The notes: generated by a model from the sequence alone, not told the origin. DNA of 64,000 nucleotides from Arcticimaribacter sp965277835 (GCA_965277835.1 OZ255841.1:2046001-2110000); one strand, 5' to 3'; positions 27,738 to 36,261 are shown, counted from the first letter of the stretch. Numbers and translations are program-made.

Positions 27738-28346
27738 ATGGCTTTTGAATTACCTCAATTACCGTATGCTTATAATGCATTAGAGCCTCATATTGATGCT
27801 CGAACTATGGAAATACACCATAGCAAACACCATAACGGATATACCACTAACTTAAATAATGCTATTAATGGGACTGATTTAGAAGGACAAGATATCGAAA
27901 GTATTTTATCTTCTTTGGATATGGCGAATAATGCTGTTAGAAATAATGGAGGAGGATTTTATAATCACCGCTTATTTTGGGAAACAATGGGGCCTAATGG
28001 TGGAGGAGAGCCTTCAGGAGCATTAGCAGAAGCTATTCAAAAGGCTTTTGGTTCTTTCGAAGATTTTAAAGATGCTTTTGCAAAAGCTGCTGCCACTCGG
28101 TTTGGTTCGGGCTGGGCTTGGCTTTGTGTACAAAAAGGAGGAGGTGTAGAAATTTGCTCTACTGCAAACCAAGATAACCCTTTGATGCCTGGTATAGGAT
28201 GTGGAGGATTTCCTGTTCTTGGTCTCGATGTTTGGGAACATGCCTATTACTTAAATTACCAAAACAGAAGACCCGATTATATACAAGCATTTTTTAATGT
28301 CGTGAATTGGGAAAAAGTGAGCGAAATTTATATGAAGAATTTATAA
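27738..28346 (+). CDS. sodA: Superoxide dismutase, Mn type by signature
   Basis: 202 residues. Metal ligands are visible: His in MEIHHSKHHNGY (about 27), His in NNGGGFYNHRLFWETM (about 80), and Asp and His in LDVWEHAYYLNYQNRRPDY (about 165-169). The segments NHRLFWETMGPNGGGEPSG and STANQDNPLM, with the active-site Gln in the second half of the protein, favour manganese over iron, although some members accept both. The enzyme removes superoxide in the cytosol. It has no signal peptide and appears to be a single-gene unit. Confidence 0.93.
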   Translation: MAFELPQLPYAYNALEPHIDARTMEIHHSKHHNGYTTNLNNAINGTDLEGQDIESILSSLDMANNAVRNNGGGFYNHRLFWETMGPNGGGEPSGALAEAIQKAFGSFEDFKDAFAKAAATRFGSGWAWLCVQKGGGVEICSTANQDNPLMPGIGCGGFPVLGLDVWEHAYYLNYQNRRPDYIQAFFNVVNWEKVSEIYMKNL

Positions 28347-28431
28347 AACGTTTAAGTCTTTGCCTATATAACTGTATTTAGAATAATACGTTATTCAAGT
28401 TGTTATGGTATATAAAAGAATTTAAAAGACT

Positions 28432-30327
28432 CTAATACGCGCGTTCTGATTTTCCTTCATAGAAATTCATAAAAGCACGATTAACCACTCTGTTACCTCC
28501 AGGGGTTGGGTAATTTCCTGTAAAATACCAATCCCCTTTATTTTCGGGGCAGGCTAGGTGTAAGTTCTCTATAGTCTGATAGATGATTTTAACTTCGGTT
28601 TTTATCTCGGGAGTAACTAATAAAGCGGCAATTTTATCTGAGATTTCTTCAGCACTAAAAGGTTGATATAAAGCAACCACATGATTTTGTGTTTCTGTTC
28701 TAGGTATTTCTTTAGATGCCACACAGTTTTTGTAAATGTCATCTAAAGTTTGTTGCAGTGTACCTCTGTCCTTATGCAAGGCTAGTGCTGCCTGAAACGC
28801 TATAAAATCTTCGAGTTTAGCCATGTCAATACCGTAGCAATCTGGGTATCTAATTTGAGGTGCACTAGATACTATAATTATCTTTTTTGGATTTAATCGA
28901 TTAAGCATAGTCAAAATACTTTGCTTTAATGTTGTGCCTCGTACAATGCTATCGTCAATAATGACAAGGTTATCCGTGGGCTTTACTACGCCATAAGTAA
29001 TGTCATATACGTGCGCAACTAAACTATTTCTACTATTATCTGCTGTTATAAAGGTGCGGAGTTTAGCATCTTTAATTGCGATTTTTTCAATACGCGGATT
29101 AAGATTTAATAATTGTATAACACGATTACGGTCAATAGGCTCTTTTTCTATTTCTTCAGAAATTTGTTTTTTTAGCCAGTTTTGGGACTCTTCAATAAGC
29201 CCATAAAAAGAAGTCTCAGCAGTATTAGGGATATAAGAAAAAACGGTATTTTCAATATCCTTATTTATGGTTTTCAATACTTTAGGGAAAAGCAATTCCC
29301 CTAATTTTTTTCGTTCTTTATATATAGAAGCATCACTTCCTCTTGAAAAATAAATTCGTTCGAATGAGCACGACCTTTTTTCTAAAGGCTCTAGGACTTC
29401 TTTAATAGAAACATCCCCTGATTTTTTAATGACAATAGCATTCCCAGGAGGGAGTTCTTTTATTTTTTCTATAGGGACGTTAAATACGGTTTGTATAACT
29501 GGACGCTCCGAAGCAACAGTAACAATTTCATCATCCTCATAATAAAATGCAGGTCTAATTCCTGCGGGGTCTCTAAGAACAAAAGCATCCCCATGACCAA
29601 TCATTCCTGCCATTGTATAACCACCATCCCAGTCTTTAGAAGATTTCCGAAGAATTTTTGCAATTTTTAAGCGTTCGGCAATTTGAGGCGAGGCTTGAAA
29701 TTTATTGTACCCCTCTTTTTTTAATTTTTTATAAATTTTTGCGACAGCATCGTCTAAGAAGTGACCTATTTTTTCTAATACTGTAATGGTGTCGGCGCGT
29801 TCTTTGGGGTGTTGTCCTAGTGAGATAAGGTTTTCAAAAAGCTCATTAACATTTGTCATGTTAAAGTTTCCTGCTATAATTAGATTTCGATGCATCCAAT
29901 TGTTTTGCCTTAAAAAAGGGTGTACGCTTTCAATTCCATTACTTCCAAAAGTCCCATATCTAACATGACCCAACATCACTTCGCCAACATAAGGGGCTTT
30001 TTGTTTTAAGAGTTCGGAGTTTTTTTGAAGTTCTGGATTAAGATTAATTTGCTCTTGAACACGAGTGCTTATTTGATTAAAAATATCTTGTATGGGTTGT
30101 TTTTCGCAAGAACGAATTCTACTTATGTAACGTTCCCCTGGGTTCATATTAAGTTTAATACTTGCAAACCCAGCACCATCTTGACCACGATTGTGCTGTT
30201 TTTCCATCATTAAGTACATTTTATTAATCCCAAAAAGGCTAGAACCATATTTTTTGTGATAATAAGAGAGTGGTTTTTTGAGACGTAATAATGCTATACC
30301 ACACTCGTGCTTGATGGTGTCACTCAT
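28432..30327 (-). CDS. PurF-like amidophosphoribosyltransferase paralogue, long form
   Basis: 631 residues, about 130 longer than standard PurF. The glutaminase Cys is residue 9 (MSDTIKHECGIALL), so an eight-residue leader would have to be removed to expose it. NRGQDGAGF and GHVRYGTFG follow as in class II amidotransferases. The PRPP loop VIIDDSIVRGTTLKQ is intact near 450-465. Insertions of about 60 residues (STRVQEQINLNPELQ to QKAPYVG, and around 195-235) and about 85 residues between the halves set it apart from PurF. It overlaps the PfkB kinase gene by four bases (ATGA) and ends a purN-rnhA-pfkB-purF-like run. It may make phosphoribosylamine or act in a side pathway; which one is not known from sequence. 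Confidence 0.85.
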   Translation of the reverse strand: MSDTIKHECGIALLRLKKPLSYYHKKYGSSLFGINKMYLMMEKQHNRGQDGAGFASIKLNMNPGERYISRIRSCEKQPIQDIFNQISTRVQEQINLNPELQKNSELLKQKAPYVGEVMLGHVRYGTFGSNGIESVHPFLRQNNWMHRNLIIAGNFNMTNVNELFENLISLGQHPKERADTITVLEKIGHFLDDAVAKIYKKLKKEGYNKFQASPQIAERLKIAKILRKSSKDWDGGYTMAGMIGHGDAFVLRDPAGIRPAFYYEDDEIVTVASERPVIQTVFNVPIEKIKELPPGNAIVIKKSGDVSIKEVLEPLEKRSCSFERIYFSRGSDASIYKERKKLGELLFPKVLKTINKDIENTVFSYIPNTAETSFYGLIEESQNWLKKQISEEIEKEPIDRNRVIQLLNLNPRIEKIAIKDAKLRTFITADNSRNSLVAHVYDITYGVVKPTDNLVIIDDSIVRGTTLKQSILTMLNRLNPKKIIIVSSAPQIRYPDCYGIDMAKLEDFIAFQAALALHKDRGTLQQTLDDIYKNCVASKEIPRTETQNHVVALYQPFSAEEISDKIAALLVTPEIKTEVKIIYQTIENLHLACPENKGDWYFTGNYPTPGGNRVVNRAFMNFYEGKSERAY

Positions 30328-31265
30328 AATATATTATTGTTTTCATTCCATTCAAAACGCGTTAGTTCGCGGAATTGTTCAATTCTATTATTAAGTTCTT
30401 CGTTAGTTACTTTTAAAAGAGGATTTACCCCAAATTGTTCTACCGTAAATGAGGCTAAAACACTACCATAAACAATGCCTTGTTTAAGTGTTTCAAAATT
30501 AATATGCTCCGAGTTTGCTAAGACTCCCGAAATACCTCCTGCAAAACTATCTCCTGCTCCGGTTGGGTCTATAACTTGTTTTATTGGAAATGCTGGAGCA
30601 GCAAACATTTTGTCTTCCCCAAAAAGAAGTGCACCATGCTCTCCTTTTTTAATAATTATATAGCTAGGCCCCATAGCGTGGATTTTCTTAGCAGCCTTTA
30701 TTAAAGAATGTTCTCCAGAGAGTTGTCGCGCTTCTTCGTCGTTAATTGTTATCAAGTCCACTTTAGTAATCACGTTGTCTAGAGATTCTCTACAATTATC
30801 CATCCAAAAATTCATAGTATCTAAAATTATGAACTTTGGTCTTTTACTCATCTGACTTAAAACTGTTGATTGAACTTCGGGATGTAAATTTCCAATAATA
30901 ACTATTTCAGAATCGCGAAAAGTTTCAGGCACTTTAGGTTGAAAGGATTCAAGAACATTTAATTGTGTATCTAAGGTTGTTCTGCCATTCATGTCATCGT
31001 GATAGCGACCACTCCAAAAAAAAGTTTTCCCATCAGAGATTTTCTCAACGCCTGACATATCTATATTTAGATCTTGGAGTATTTTGAAATCGCTTGATAT
31101 AAAATCGTTACCGATTACTGATACGATACCACAATTTATTTTAAACTTTGAACTTGCAAGGGCTATGTAAGTTGCTGACCCGCCTAAAACTCGTTCGACT
31201 TTATCGAAAGGAGTTTCAATTGTATCGTATGCCATTGTGCCTACGACTAGTAATTTATTATTCAT
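30324..31265 (-). CDS. PfkB-family sugar/nucleoside kinase
   Basis: 313 residues of the ribokinase fold. The N-terminus LLVVGTMAYDTIETP and the glycine pair in VLGGSATYIALASSKF are typical. The PfkB signature DPTGAGDSFAGGISG (about 240-254) contains the catalytic Asp and the anion hole. The substrate cannot be read off; the adenosine/ribokinase branch is the best guess. Its TGA overlaps the start of the PurF paralogue, so translation is coupled, suggesting a shared purine or ribose role. It starts 49 bases downstream of rnhA. Confidence 0.85.
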   Translation of the reverse strand: MNNKLLVVGTMAYDTIETPFDKVERVLGGSATYIALASSKFKINCGIVSVIGNDFISSDFKILQDLNIDMSGVEKISDGKTFFWSGRYHDDMNGRTTLDTQLNVLESFQPKVPETFRDSEIVIIGNLHPEVQSTVLSQMSKRPKFIILDTMNFWMDNCRESLDNVITKVDLITINDEEARQLSGEHSLIKAAKKIHAMGPSYIIIKKGEHGALLFGEDKMFAAPAFPIKQVIDPTGAGDSFAGGISGVLANSEHINFETLKQGIVYGSVLASFTVEQFGVNPLLKVTNEELNNRIEQFRELTRFEWNENNNIL

Positions 31266-31314
31266 ATTACAAAGATAAAATTTCTTTTAAGCTTCTTAGG
31301 TATTAAAATAGAGT

Positions 31315-31797
31315 TTAGTTGTTTTTCTTATGTTCTTTTTCAAAAAAAGCATCATTTTCTTTTATACCGTGTTTAGCTGCATTTACGGCTAATTCATCGC
31401 ACCGTTCGTTCTGCGGATGGTTGTTATGCCCTTTTATCCATTGAAACCGAACATTATGTTTTTTGTAAATCAATAAAAAGCGTTTCCATAAATCTGGGTT
31501 TTTTTTGCCTTTAAAATTTTTCTTCTCCCAATTAAAAACCCATCTTTTTTCAACAGCATCAACAACGTATTTAGAGTCGGAATAGACGACCACATTCATA
31601 GGTTGTTTTTTTAAATTTTCTAGACCTACTATAACTGCTAAAAGCTCCATTCGGTTATTTGTTGTAAACGTAAAGCCTTTAGAAAATTCTTTGAAATAGC
31701 TACTACCAACCAATTCTATAATAATTCCGTATCCTCCTGCTCCAGGGTTGTTGAGTGCCGATCCATCGGTGTAGATGTTAATCTGATTAGTGGGCAT
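31315..31797 (-). CDS. rnhA: Ribonuclease HI
   Basis: 160 residues with all four acidic catalytic residues: YTDGSALNNPGAGGYG (Asp about 11), NRMELLAV (Glu about 52), VYSDSKYVV (Asp about 74) and NERCDELAV (Asp about 138). The basic handle (NWEKKNFKGKKNPDLWKRF) that helps bind RNA-DNA hybrids is present. It degrades the RNA strand of hybrids during replication and repair. It begins 6 bases after purN in the same direction. Confidence 0.94.
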   Translation of the reverse strand: MPTNQINIYTDGSALNNPGAGGYGIIIELVGSSYFKEFSKGFTFTTNNRMELLAVIVGLENLKKQPMNVVVYSDSKYVVDAVEKRWVFNWEKKNFKGKKNPDLWKRFLLIYKKHNVRFQWIKGHNNHPQNERCDELAVNAAKHGIKENDAFFEKEHKKNN

Positions 31798-31803
31798 TAA
31801 AAA

Positions 31804-32370
31804 TTATTTGCTTAAAAATTGTTCTATAGTTTTAGGGAAATAACGATGCTCTAATTCAAGGACTTTTTTAGAAATTTGTTCAACACTATCATTTGGCAAA
31901 ATTTCTATGCTTTTTTGAAAGATTATTACGCCTTTATCATAGTCTTTGTTAACTAAATGAATTGTTATTCCAGTGTGTTTTTCTGAAGCCTCTTTTACAG
32001 CTTGATGTATTCTATTTCCATACATACCTTTACCCCCAAATTTAGGTAAAAGAGCAGGGTGTATATTTATTATTTTATCTGGGAAGTTTAAAATTAGTGT
32101 TTCAGGTATTTTCCAAAGAAACCCTGCTAGTACTATTAAATCGGGTTTCAAGACAGATAAATAATCTGTAAGAAAAGCGGTTTCGAAAGACGCTTTATTT
32201 ATCCATATACAAGGGATTCCAAAAGGTTGAACTCTGTCAAAAACACCAGCATTTCTTTTATTCGATATTACAGCCGAAACTTCTACTTCTTTCGAGTTTT
32301 CGAAATAACGAATTATTTGTTCTGCATTAGAACCACCTCCAGAAGCAAGAATCACAATTTTTTTTAACAT
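31804..32370 (-). CDS. purN: Phosphoribosylglycinamide formyltransferase
   Basis: 188 residues from MLKKIVILASGGGSNAEQII, with the start at 32370. A start 18 bases upstream would put six residues before the first beta strand and is less likely. The catalytic residues of the GART fold are present: INIHPALLPKFGGKGMYG (Asn and His about 105-107) and the Asp in VNKDYDKGVII (about 143). It transfers formyl from 10-formyl-tetrahydrofolate to GAR in purine synthesis. It is the first gene of a minus-strand run and is divergent from acpP, with about 180 bases between. Confidence 0.93.
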   Translation of the reverse strand: MLKKIVILASGGGSNAEQIIRYFENSKEVEVSAVISNKRNAGVFDRVQPFGIPCIWINKASFETAFLTDYLSVLKPDLIVLAGFLWKIPETLILNFPDKIINIHPALLPKFGGKGMYGNRIHQAVKEASEKHTGITIHLVNKDYDKGVIIFQKSIEILPNDSVEQISKKVLELEHRYFPKTIEQFLSK

Positions 32371-32490
32371 ACTCTTATAAAGAAACAAAAATAACAGAAA
32401 TACACGAATGAACCATTAGAATATAAAGACTTTTGGATAGCATGTCCAAACCTAAAAACATAAAAAAAATAATTTAAGTAAAGTAAAATG

Positions 32491-32519
32491 TTGAAATAAT
32501 GTAAAGTTTTATATTTTTG
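32491..32519 (+). promoter_or_regulatory. Flavobacterial promoter of acpP-fabF
   Basis: A -33 element TTG (32491-32493) and a -7 element TATTTTTG (32512-32519) are 18 bases apart, close to the TTG-N17/23-TAnnTTTG consensus of Bacteroidetes. The predicted transcript begins about 20-25 bases before the acpP ATG. This is one of the cleanest promoters in the window. Confidence 0.65.
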
Positions 32520-32547
32520 CCTTTAAATAAAAACTAAAAATAGTATT

Positions 32548-32784
32548 ATGTCAGACATTTCATCGAAGGTTAAAACAATAATAGTAGACAAGCTAGGTGT
32601 TGACGAAAACGAAGTAGTCAGTGAAGCAAGCTTTACTAATGATTTAGGTGCAGATTCTTTAGATACTGTAGAGTTAATCATGGAGTTCGAAAAAGAATTT
32701 GATATTCAAATTCCAGATGACCAAGCAGAGAATATTGCAACTGTAGGTCAGGCTATTCAATATATTGAACAAGCAAAAGATTAA
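32548..32784 (+). CDS. acpP: Acyl carrier protein
   Basis: 78 residues, very acidic. The phosphopantetheine attachment site is Ser37 in FTNDLGADSLDTVELIMEFE. The protein carries growing acyl chains as thioesters for fatty-acid synthesis. It begins 28 bases downstream of a consensus promoter. fabF follows 8 bases after the stop, the classical acpP-fabF pair. The usual third gene in this order, rnc, is not present. Confidence 0.97.
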   Translation: MSDISSKVKTIIVDKLGVDENEVVSEASFTNDLGADSLDTVELIMEFEKEFDIQIPDDQAENIATVGQAIQYIEQAKD

Positions 32785-32792
32785 ATATTATT

Positions 32793-34046
32793 ATGACTCC
32801 AAGACGAGTAGTAGTTACTGGATTGGGCGCATTGACACCTATTGGAAATACCCTCTCAAAATTTTGGGAGGGTGTTGTTTCTGGTAAAAGCGGAGCAGCT
32901 CCAATAACATATTTCGATGCCTCTGAGTTTAAAACTCAATTTGCGTGCGAACTTAAAGACTTTAATATCCTCGATCATTTAGATCGTAAAGAGTCGCGCA
33001 AGCAAGACCGTTTTACACAATATGCCATGGTTGCTACTGAAGAAGCAATTCAAGACTCTGCTTTGCCATTGGATAGTATAGATAAAGATCGTGTAGGTGT
33101 TATTTGGGGAAGTGGTGTAGGAGGTTTAGAAACGTTTCAAAATCAAATTTTAGATTTTGCAGAGAACGATAAAAAGCCAAGGTTTAATCCATTTTTTATC
33201 CCTAAAATGATTCCTGACATTGCTGCTGGAACAATTTCAATTAAATACGGTTTTCGAGGTCCTAATTTTGCTACTGTATCGGCGTGTGCTTCTTCAGCTA
33301 ATGCGCTTATAGATGCATTAAATTATATTCGTCTTAACTATGCAGATGTAATTGTAGCTGGGGGTTCTGAAGCCGCAGTAACTTGCGCCGGAATAGGAGG
33401 TTTTAATGCAATGCATGCGTTGTCCACACGGAATGACGATCCTGCGACTGCATCTAGACCTTTTGATAAAGACCGCGATGGTTTTGTGTTAGGAGAAGGT
33501 GCTGGTTCTATAATTCTTGAGGAATATGAACATGCTAAAGCAAGAGGCGCTAAAATTTATGCTGAATTTATAGGAGGGGGACTTTCTGCAGATGCATACC
33601 ATATGACAGCTCCACACCCAGAGGGTATTGGTGCATGTAATGTAATGCGAAACTGTTTAAGAGATGCAGGGTTAAAACCCGAAGATGTAGATATAATTAA
33701 CATGCATGGAACGTCTACTGGATTAGGTGATATTGCCGAATCAAAAGCCATCAAGCAAGTTTTTGGGGAACATCTTTATACCATGAATATAAATTCGTCA
33801 AAGTCCATGACAGGTCATTTGCTAGGTGCAGCCGGAGTAATTGAAGCAATTATATCTATTATGAGTATTAAAGATAATATTGCACCACCGACCATAAATC
33901 ATAAAACTAAGGACGAAGAAATTGATCCTAGAATTAATTTTACATTTGGTAAAGCTCAAAAAAGAGACGTAAAAGTAACGTTATCTAATACGTTTGGGTT
34001 CGGAGGGCATAATGCGTGTATTGCTTTTAGAGAAATGCCCGACTAA
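32793..34046 (+). CDS. fabF: 3-oxoacyl-[acyl-carrier-protein] synthase II
   Basis: 417 residues of the thiolase fold. The catalytic Cys is in TVSACASSANALIDAL (about 165), with His in NMHGTSTGLGD (about 305) and His in SKSMTGHLLGAAG (about 342). LSNTFGFGGHNACIAF closes the protein. It extends acyl-ACP with malonyl-ACP. It is co-transcribed with acpP. The 211 bases to rplS hold an inverted repeat and the rplS promoter and leader. Confidence 0.96.
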   Translation: MTPRRVVVTGLGALTPIGNTLSKFWEGVVSGKSGAAPITYFDASEFKTQFACELKDFNILDHLDRKESRKQDRFTQYAMVATEEAIQDSALPLDSIDKDRVGVIWGSGVGGLETFQNQILDFAENDKKPRFNPFFIPKMIPDIAAGTISIKYGFRGPNFATVSACASSANALIDALNYIRLNYADVIVAGGSEAAVTCAGIGGFNAMHALSTRNDDPATASRPFDKDRDGFVLGEGAGSIILEEYEHAKARGAKIYAEFIGGGLSADAYHMTAPHPEGIGACNVMRNCLRDAGLKPEDVDIINMHGTSTGLGDIAESKAIKQVFGEHLYTMNINSSKSMTGHLLGAAGVIEAIISIMSIKDNIAPPTINHKTKDEEIDPRINFTFGKAQKRDVKVTLSNTFGFGGHNACIAFREMPD

Positions 34047-34178
34047 ATTCCCGTAGTTTTTTCATAGATTACCTAAAACAAAGCCGCTATAACTACGGTT
34101 ATTGTTAGAGAAAGCAAGAGATTATTCGATTAAGTAAATTTTTCTCAAAAAAATTAAACTTAAAAATGAAATAATTAA

Positions 34179-34186
34179 TACTTTTG
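34179..34186 (+). promoter_or_regulatory. -7 promoter element of rplS
   Basis: TACTTTTG fits TAnnTTTG exactly. Transcription would start near 34193, giving a leader of about 65 bases in which paired segments can be seen. No obvious TTG lies at the -33 position. Confidence 0.5.
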
Positions 34187-34192
34187 CAATCG

Positions 34193-34257
34193 CAATGTAA
34201 CCTATGGCAAAAAAACAATTGTGTATGTTGCTTGTTACAATTATTTAAGTCTATATT
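34193..34257 (+). ncRNA. Probable structured leader RNA of rplS
   Basis: The roughly 65-base leader contains two nested complementary pairs: TGTAAC (34196-34201) with GTTACA (34234-34239), and GCAA (34207-34210) with TTGC (34228-34231). An A-rich asymmetric interior separates them, and the ATG follows after an unpaired AT tract. Ribosomal-protein genes are often controlled by binding of their own product to such leaders, and I recall that a bL19 leader has been proposed for Flavobacteria. Match to that family is unverified. Confidence 0.45.
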
Positions 34258-34611
34258 ATGGAACCATTAATTAGTTTTGTTCAAGAACAATTCATCGAAA
34301 AAAAAGAATTCCCTGAATTTTCAGCCGGAGATACAATAACGGTATATTATGAAATTCGAGAAGGAGAAAAAGTAAGAGTACAATTTTTTAGGGGTGTAGT
34401 TATCCAAGTGAAGGGTTCGGGTTTGTCTAAAACATTTACAATTCGAAAAATGTCTGGAGAAATTGGAGTAGAGCGTATTTTCCCTATAAATCTACCAGCA
34501 TTACAAAAAATTGAGATTAATAAACGCGGTAAAGTACGACGATCTCGTATTTATTATTTTAGAGAGTTACGTGGTAAAAAAGCGCGTATAAAAGAATCTC
34601 AGTACAAATAA
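34258..34611 (+). CDS. rplS: Large ribosomal subunit protein bL19
   Basis: 117 residues of the bL19 beta-barrel: FSAGDTITVYYEIREGEKVRVQFFRGVVI, then a GSGLSKTFTIRKMSGEIGVERIFPIN core, and a basic end KRGKVRRSRIYYFRELRGKKARI. It sits at the interface between ribosomal subunits. It is unusual only in its setting: it is separate from the trmD/rimM/rpsP cluster found in many other phyla and has its own promoter and leader. Confidence 0.97.
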   Translation: MEPLISFVQEQFIEKKEFPEFSAGDTITVYYEIREGEKVRVQFFRGVVIQVKGSGLSKTFTIRKMSGEIGVERIFPINLPALQKIEINKRGKVRRSRIYYFRELRGKKARIKESQYK

Positions 34612-34614
34612 TTT

Positions 34615-34642
34615 AAAAATTACACTTATCGTAATTTTTATT
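34615..34642 (+). terminator. Terminator after rplS
   Basis: AAAAATTAC (34615-34623) pairs with GTAATTTTT (34631-34639) around the loop ACTTATC, directly after the stop codon. The 3' arm itself provides the U-tract. It separates rplS from icd. Confidence 0.6.
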
Positions 34643-34711
34643 TAGTGAGTTAAATTCATTTTTTTACTTGAATATATTCTTTTGTTTGAGTAAAAGCTAA
34701 AATTCATACAA

Positions 34712-35941
34712 ATGTCAAAAATTAAAGTTGCTAATCCTGTTGTTGAAATTGATGGAGATGAAATGACACGCATCATTTGGAAGTTCATAAAAGAACAATT
34801 AATACTACCTTACTTAGATATTGAATTACTCTATTATGATCTTGGAATTGAAAAACGTGATGAGACTGATGATCAAATTACAGTAGATGCTGCCGAAGCA
34901 ATAAAAACACATAACGTAGGCATAAAATGTGCTACGATTACTCCTGATGAAGGTCGTGTAACCGAGTTTAACCTTAATAGAATGTATCGTTCTCCTAATG
35001 GAACGATTAGGAATATTGTTGGGGGAACTGTGTTTAGAGAGCCAATAATAATGAGTAATATTCCACGCTATGTACAAGGTTGGACAAAACCTATTTGTAT
35101 TGGGCGTCATGCTTTTGGTGATCAATATAAAGCAACAGATACTGTTATTACTGGAAAAGGAAAACTTACTATGACATTTACTCCTGAGGATGGGAGTGAG
35201 GGTCAAACTTGGGAAGTTTACAATTTTGAAGAGAACGGTGTAGCGATGAGTATGTATAATATTGATAGCTCCATCTATGGTTTTGCCCGTTCATGTATGA
35301 ACAGAGCTTTAGACAAAGGATGGCCGTTATATCTTTCGACAAAGAACACCATTTTAAAAGCATATGATGGAAGGTTTAAAGATGTTTTTCAAGAAGTTTT
35401 TGAAAATGAATTTAAAGATCGTTTTGACGCTGCAGGAATTACATACGAGCATAGGCTTATTGATGATATGGTTGCTGCATGTATGAAATGGAATGGAGGT
35501 TTTGTTTGGGCATGTAAAAATTATGATGGAGATGTTCAATCGGATACTGTTGCACAAGGTTTTGGTTCATTAGGGCTAATGACGTCTACTTTAGTAACTC
35601 CCGATGGAATAACTATGGAGGCAGAAGCTGCTCATGGCACAGTAACGCGCCATTATAGACAACACCAACAAGGTAAAGAAACTTCTACAAACCCTATTGC
35701 TTCTATTTTTGCTTGGACTCGTGGTTTAGCACACCGAGGGAAATTAGACAATAACCAAGATTTAATTGATTTTTGTACTACACTCGAAGAGGTTTGTATT
35801 CAAACAGTAGAGAGTGGAAAAATGACAAAAGATTTAGCAATTCTAATTCATGGTTCGGGTTTAAATGAAACACATTATTTAACTACTCAAGATTTTTTAA
35901 AGGCTCTTAAAGAGAACCTTGACAAAAAATTTGCTAATTAA
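34712..35941 (+). CDS. icd: NADP-dependent isocitrate dehydrogenase (eukaryote-like type)
   Basis: 409 residues, homologous to the eukaryotic-type homodimeric enzymes rather than the E. coli type. Signatures are NPVVEIDGDEMTRIIW at the start, the substrate loop YRSPNGTIRNI (about 91-101), FREPI, Mg-binding YDGDVQSD (about 270-277), and AEAAHGTVTRHYR (about 305-317) with NPIASIFAW near the end. It oxidises isocitrate to 2-oxoglutarate in the TCA cycle. The A/T-rich leader has no clean promoter that I can fix. A strong terminator follows. Confidence 0.95.
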   Translation: MSKIKVANPVVEIDGDEMTRIIWKFIKEQLILPYLDIELLYYDLGIEKRDETDDQITVDAAEAIKTHNVGIKCATITPDEGRVTEFNLNRMYRSPNGTIRNIVGGTVFREPIIMSNIPRYVQGWTKPICIGRHAFGDQYKATDTVITGKGKLTMTFTPEDGSEGQTWEVYNFEENGVAMSMYNIDSSIYGFARSCMNRALDKGWPLYLSTKNTILKAYDGRFKDVFQEVFENEFKDRFDAAGITYEHRLIDDMVAACMKWNGGFVWACKNYDGDVQSDTVAQGFGSLGLMTSTLVTPDGITMEAEAAHGTVTRHYRQHQQGKETSTNPIASIFAWTRGLAHRGKLDNNQDLIDFCTTLEEVCIQTVESGKMTKDLAILIHGSGLNETHYLTTQDFLKALKENLDKKFAN

Positions 35942-35948
35942 ATTATTT

Positions 35949-35978
35949 AAAACGCCACAATGTGGCGTTTTTTTTTTG
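35949..35978 (+). terminator. Intrinsic terminator after icd
   Basis: Stem AAAACGCCAC (35949-35958), loop AAT and GTGGCGTTTT (35962-35971) form a 10-base-pair hairpin followed by a T-run to 35977. It lies 8 bases after the icd stop and is the cleanest intrinsic terminator in the window. Confidence 0.85.
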
Positions 35979-36025
35979 CTTTGTCCTAAACATACACTTT
36001 ACATTTATACAGGTCTCGCTAGTTT

Positions 36026-36045
36026 CTATCCTAATTAAAGGATAG
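36026..36045. repeat. Inverted repeat between icd and the alginate locus
   Basis: CTATCCT (36026-36032) and AGGATAG (36039-36045) flank a six-base centre, AATTAA. It could be a regulator site or a weak RNA hairpin. It does not match the TGG-N4-CCA operators further downstream. Beyond it and the icd terminator, the 320-base gap before the PL6 gene shows no other distinct element until 36211. Confidence 0.4.
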
Positions 36046-36210
36046 TTTCTTATACATCTTTAAGAGCGTTTATACCAATAGTGCTACAACAGTCTTTCAT
36101 CTTATTTACTGTGGCATTACGCTTGGTTTTTAGCATTGGGTTTATGACTTTGACGACCTAATTTCATTAATTTTAATAACACAAAGGTTTTATAAATATA
36201 TTTTTATATA

Positions 36211-36235
36211 TTGGTAAACCAAATTGGTAATCCAA
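36211..36235. promoter_or_regulatory. Two tandem GntR-type operators upstream of the PL6 gene
   Basis: TTGGTAAACCAA (36211-36222) and TTGGTAATCCAA (36224-36235) are 12-base palindrome-type sites with a start-to-start distance of 13. They lie just downstream of a TATA-rich promoter-like tract and 27 bases before the PL6 start codon. The same sites with the same spacing occur before susC. The TGG-N4-CCA core resembles sites of FadR-subfamily GntR proteins, one of which is encoded at 47935-48639. Repression relieved by alginate-derived sugars is the likely logic. Confidence 0.7.
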
Positions 36236-36261
36236 TTTTTTAAACCTTTAACCTATTGATT

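Noticed and set aside
34826..35206. A 126-residue minus-strand frame inside icd
   Set aside because: It is antisense to a well-conserved enzyme, has no coding character of its own, and reflects the codon use of icd.
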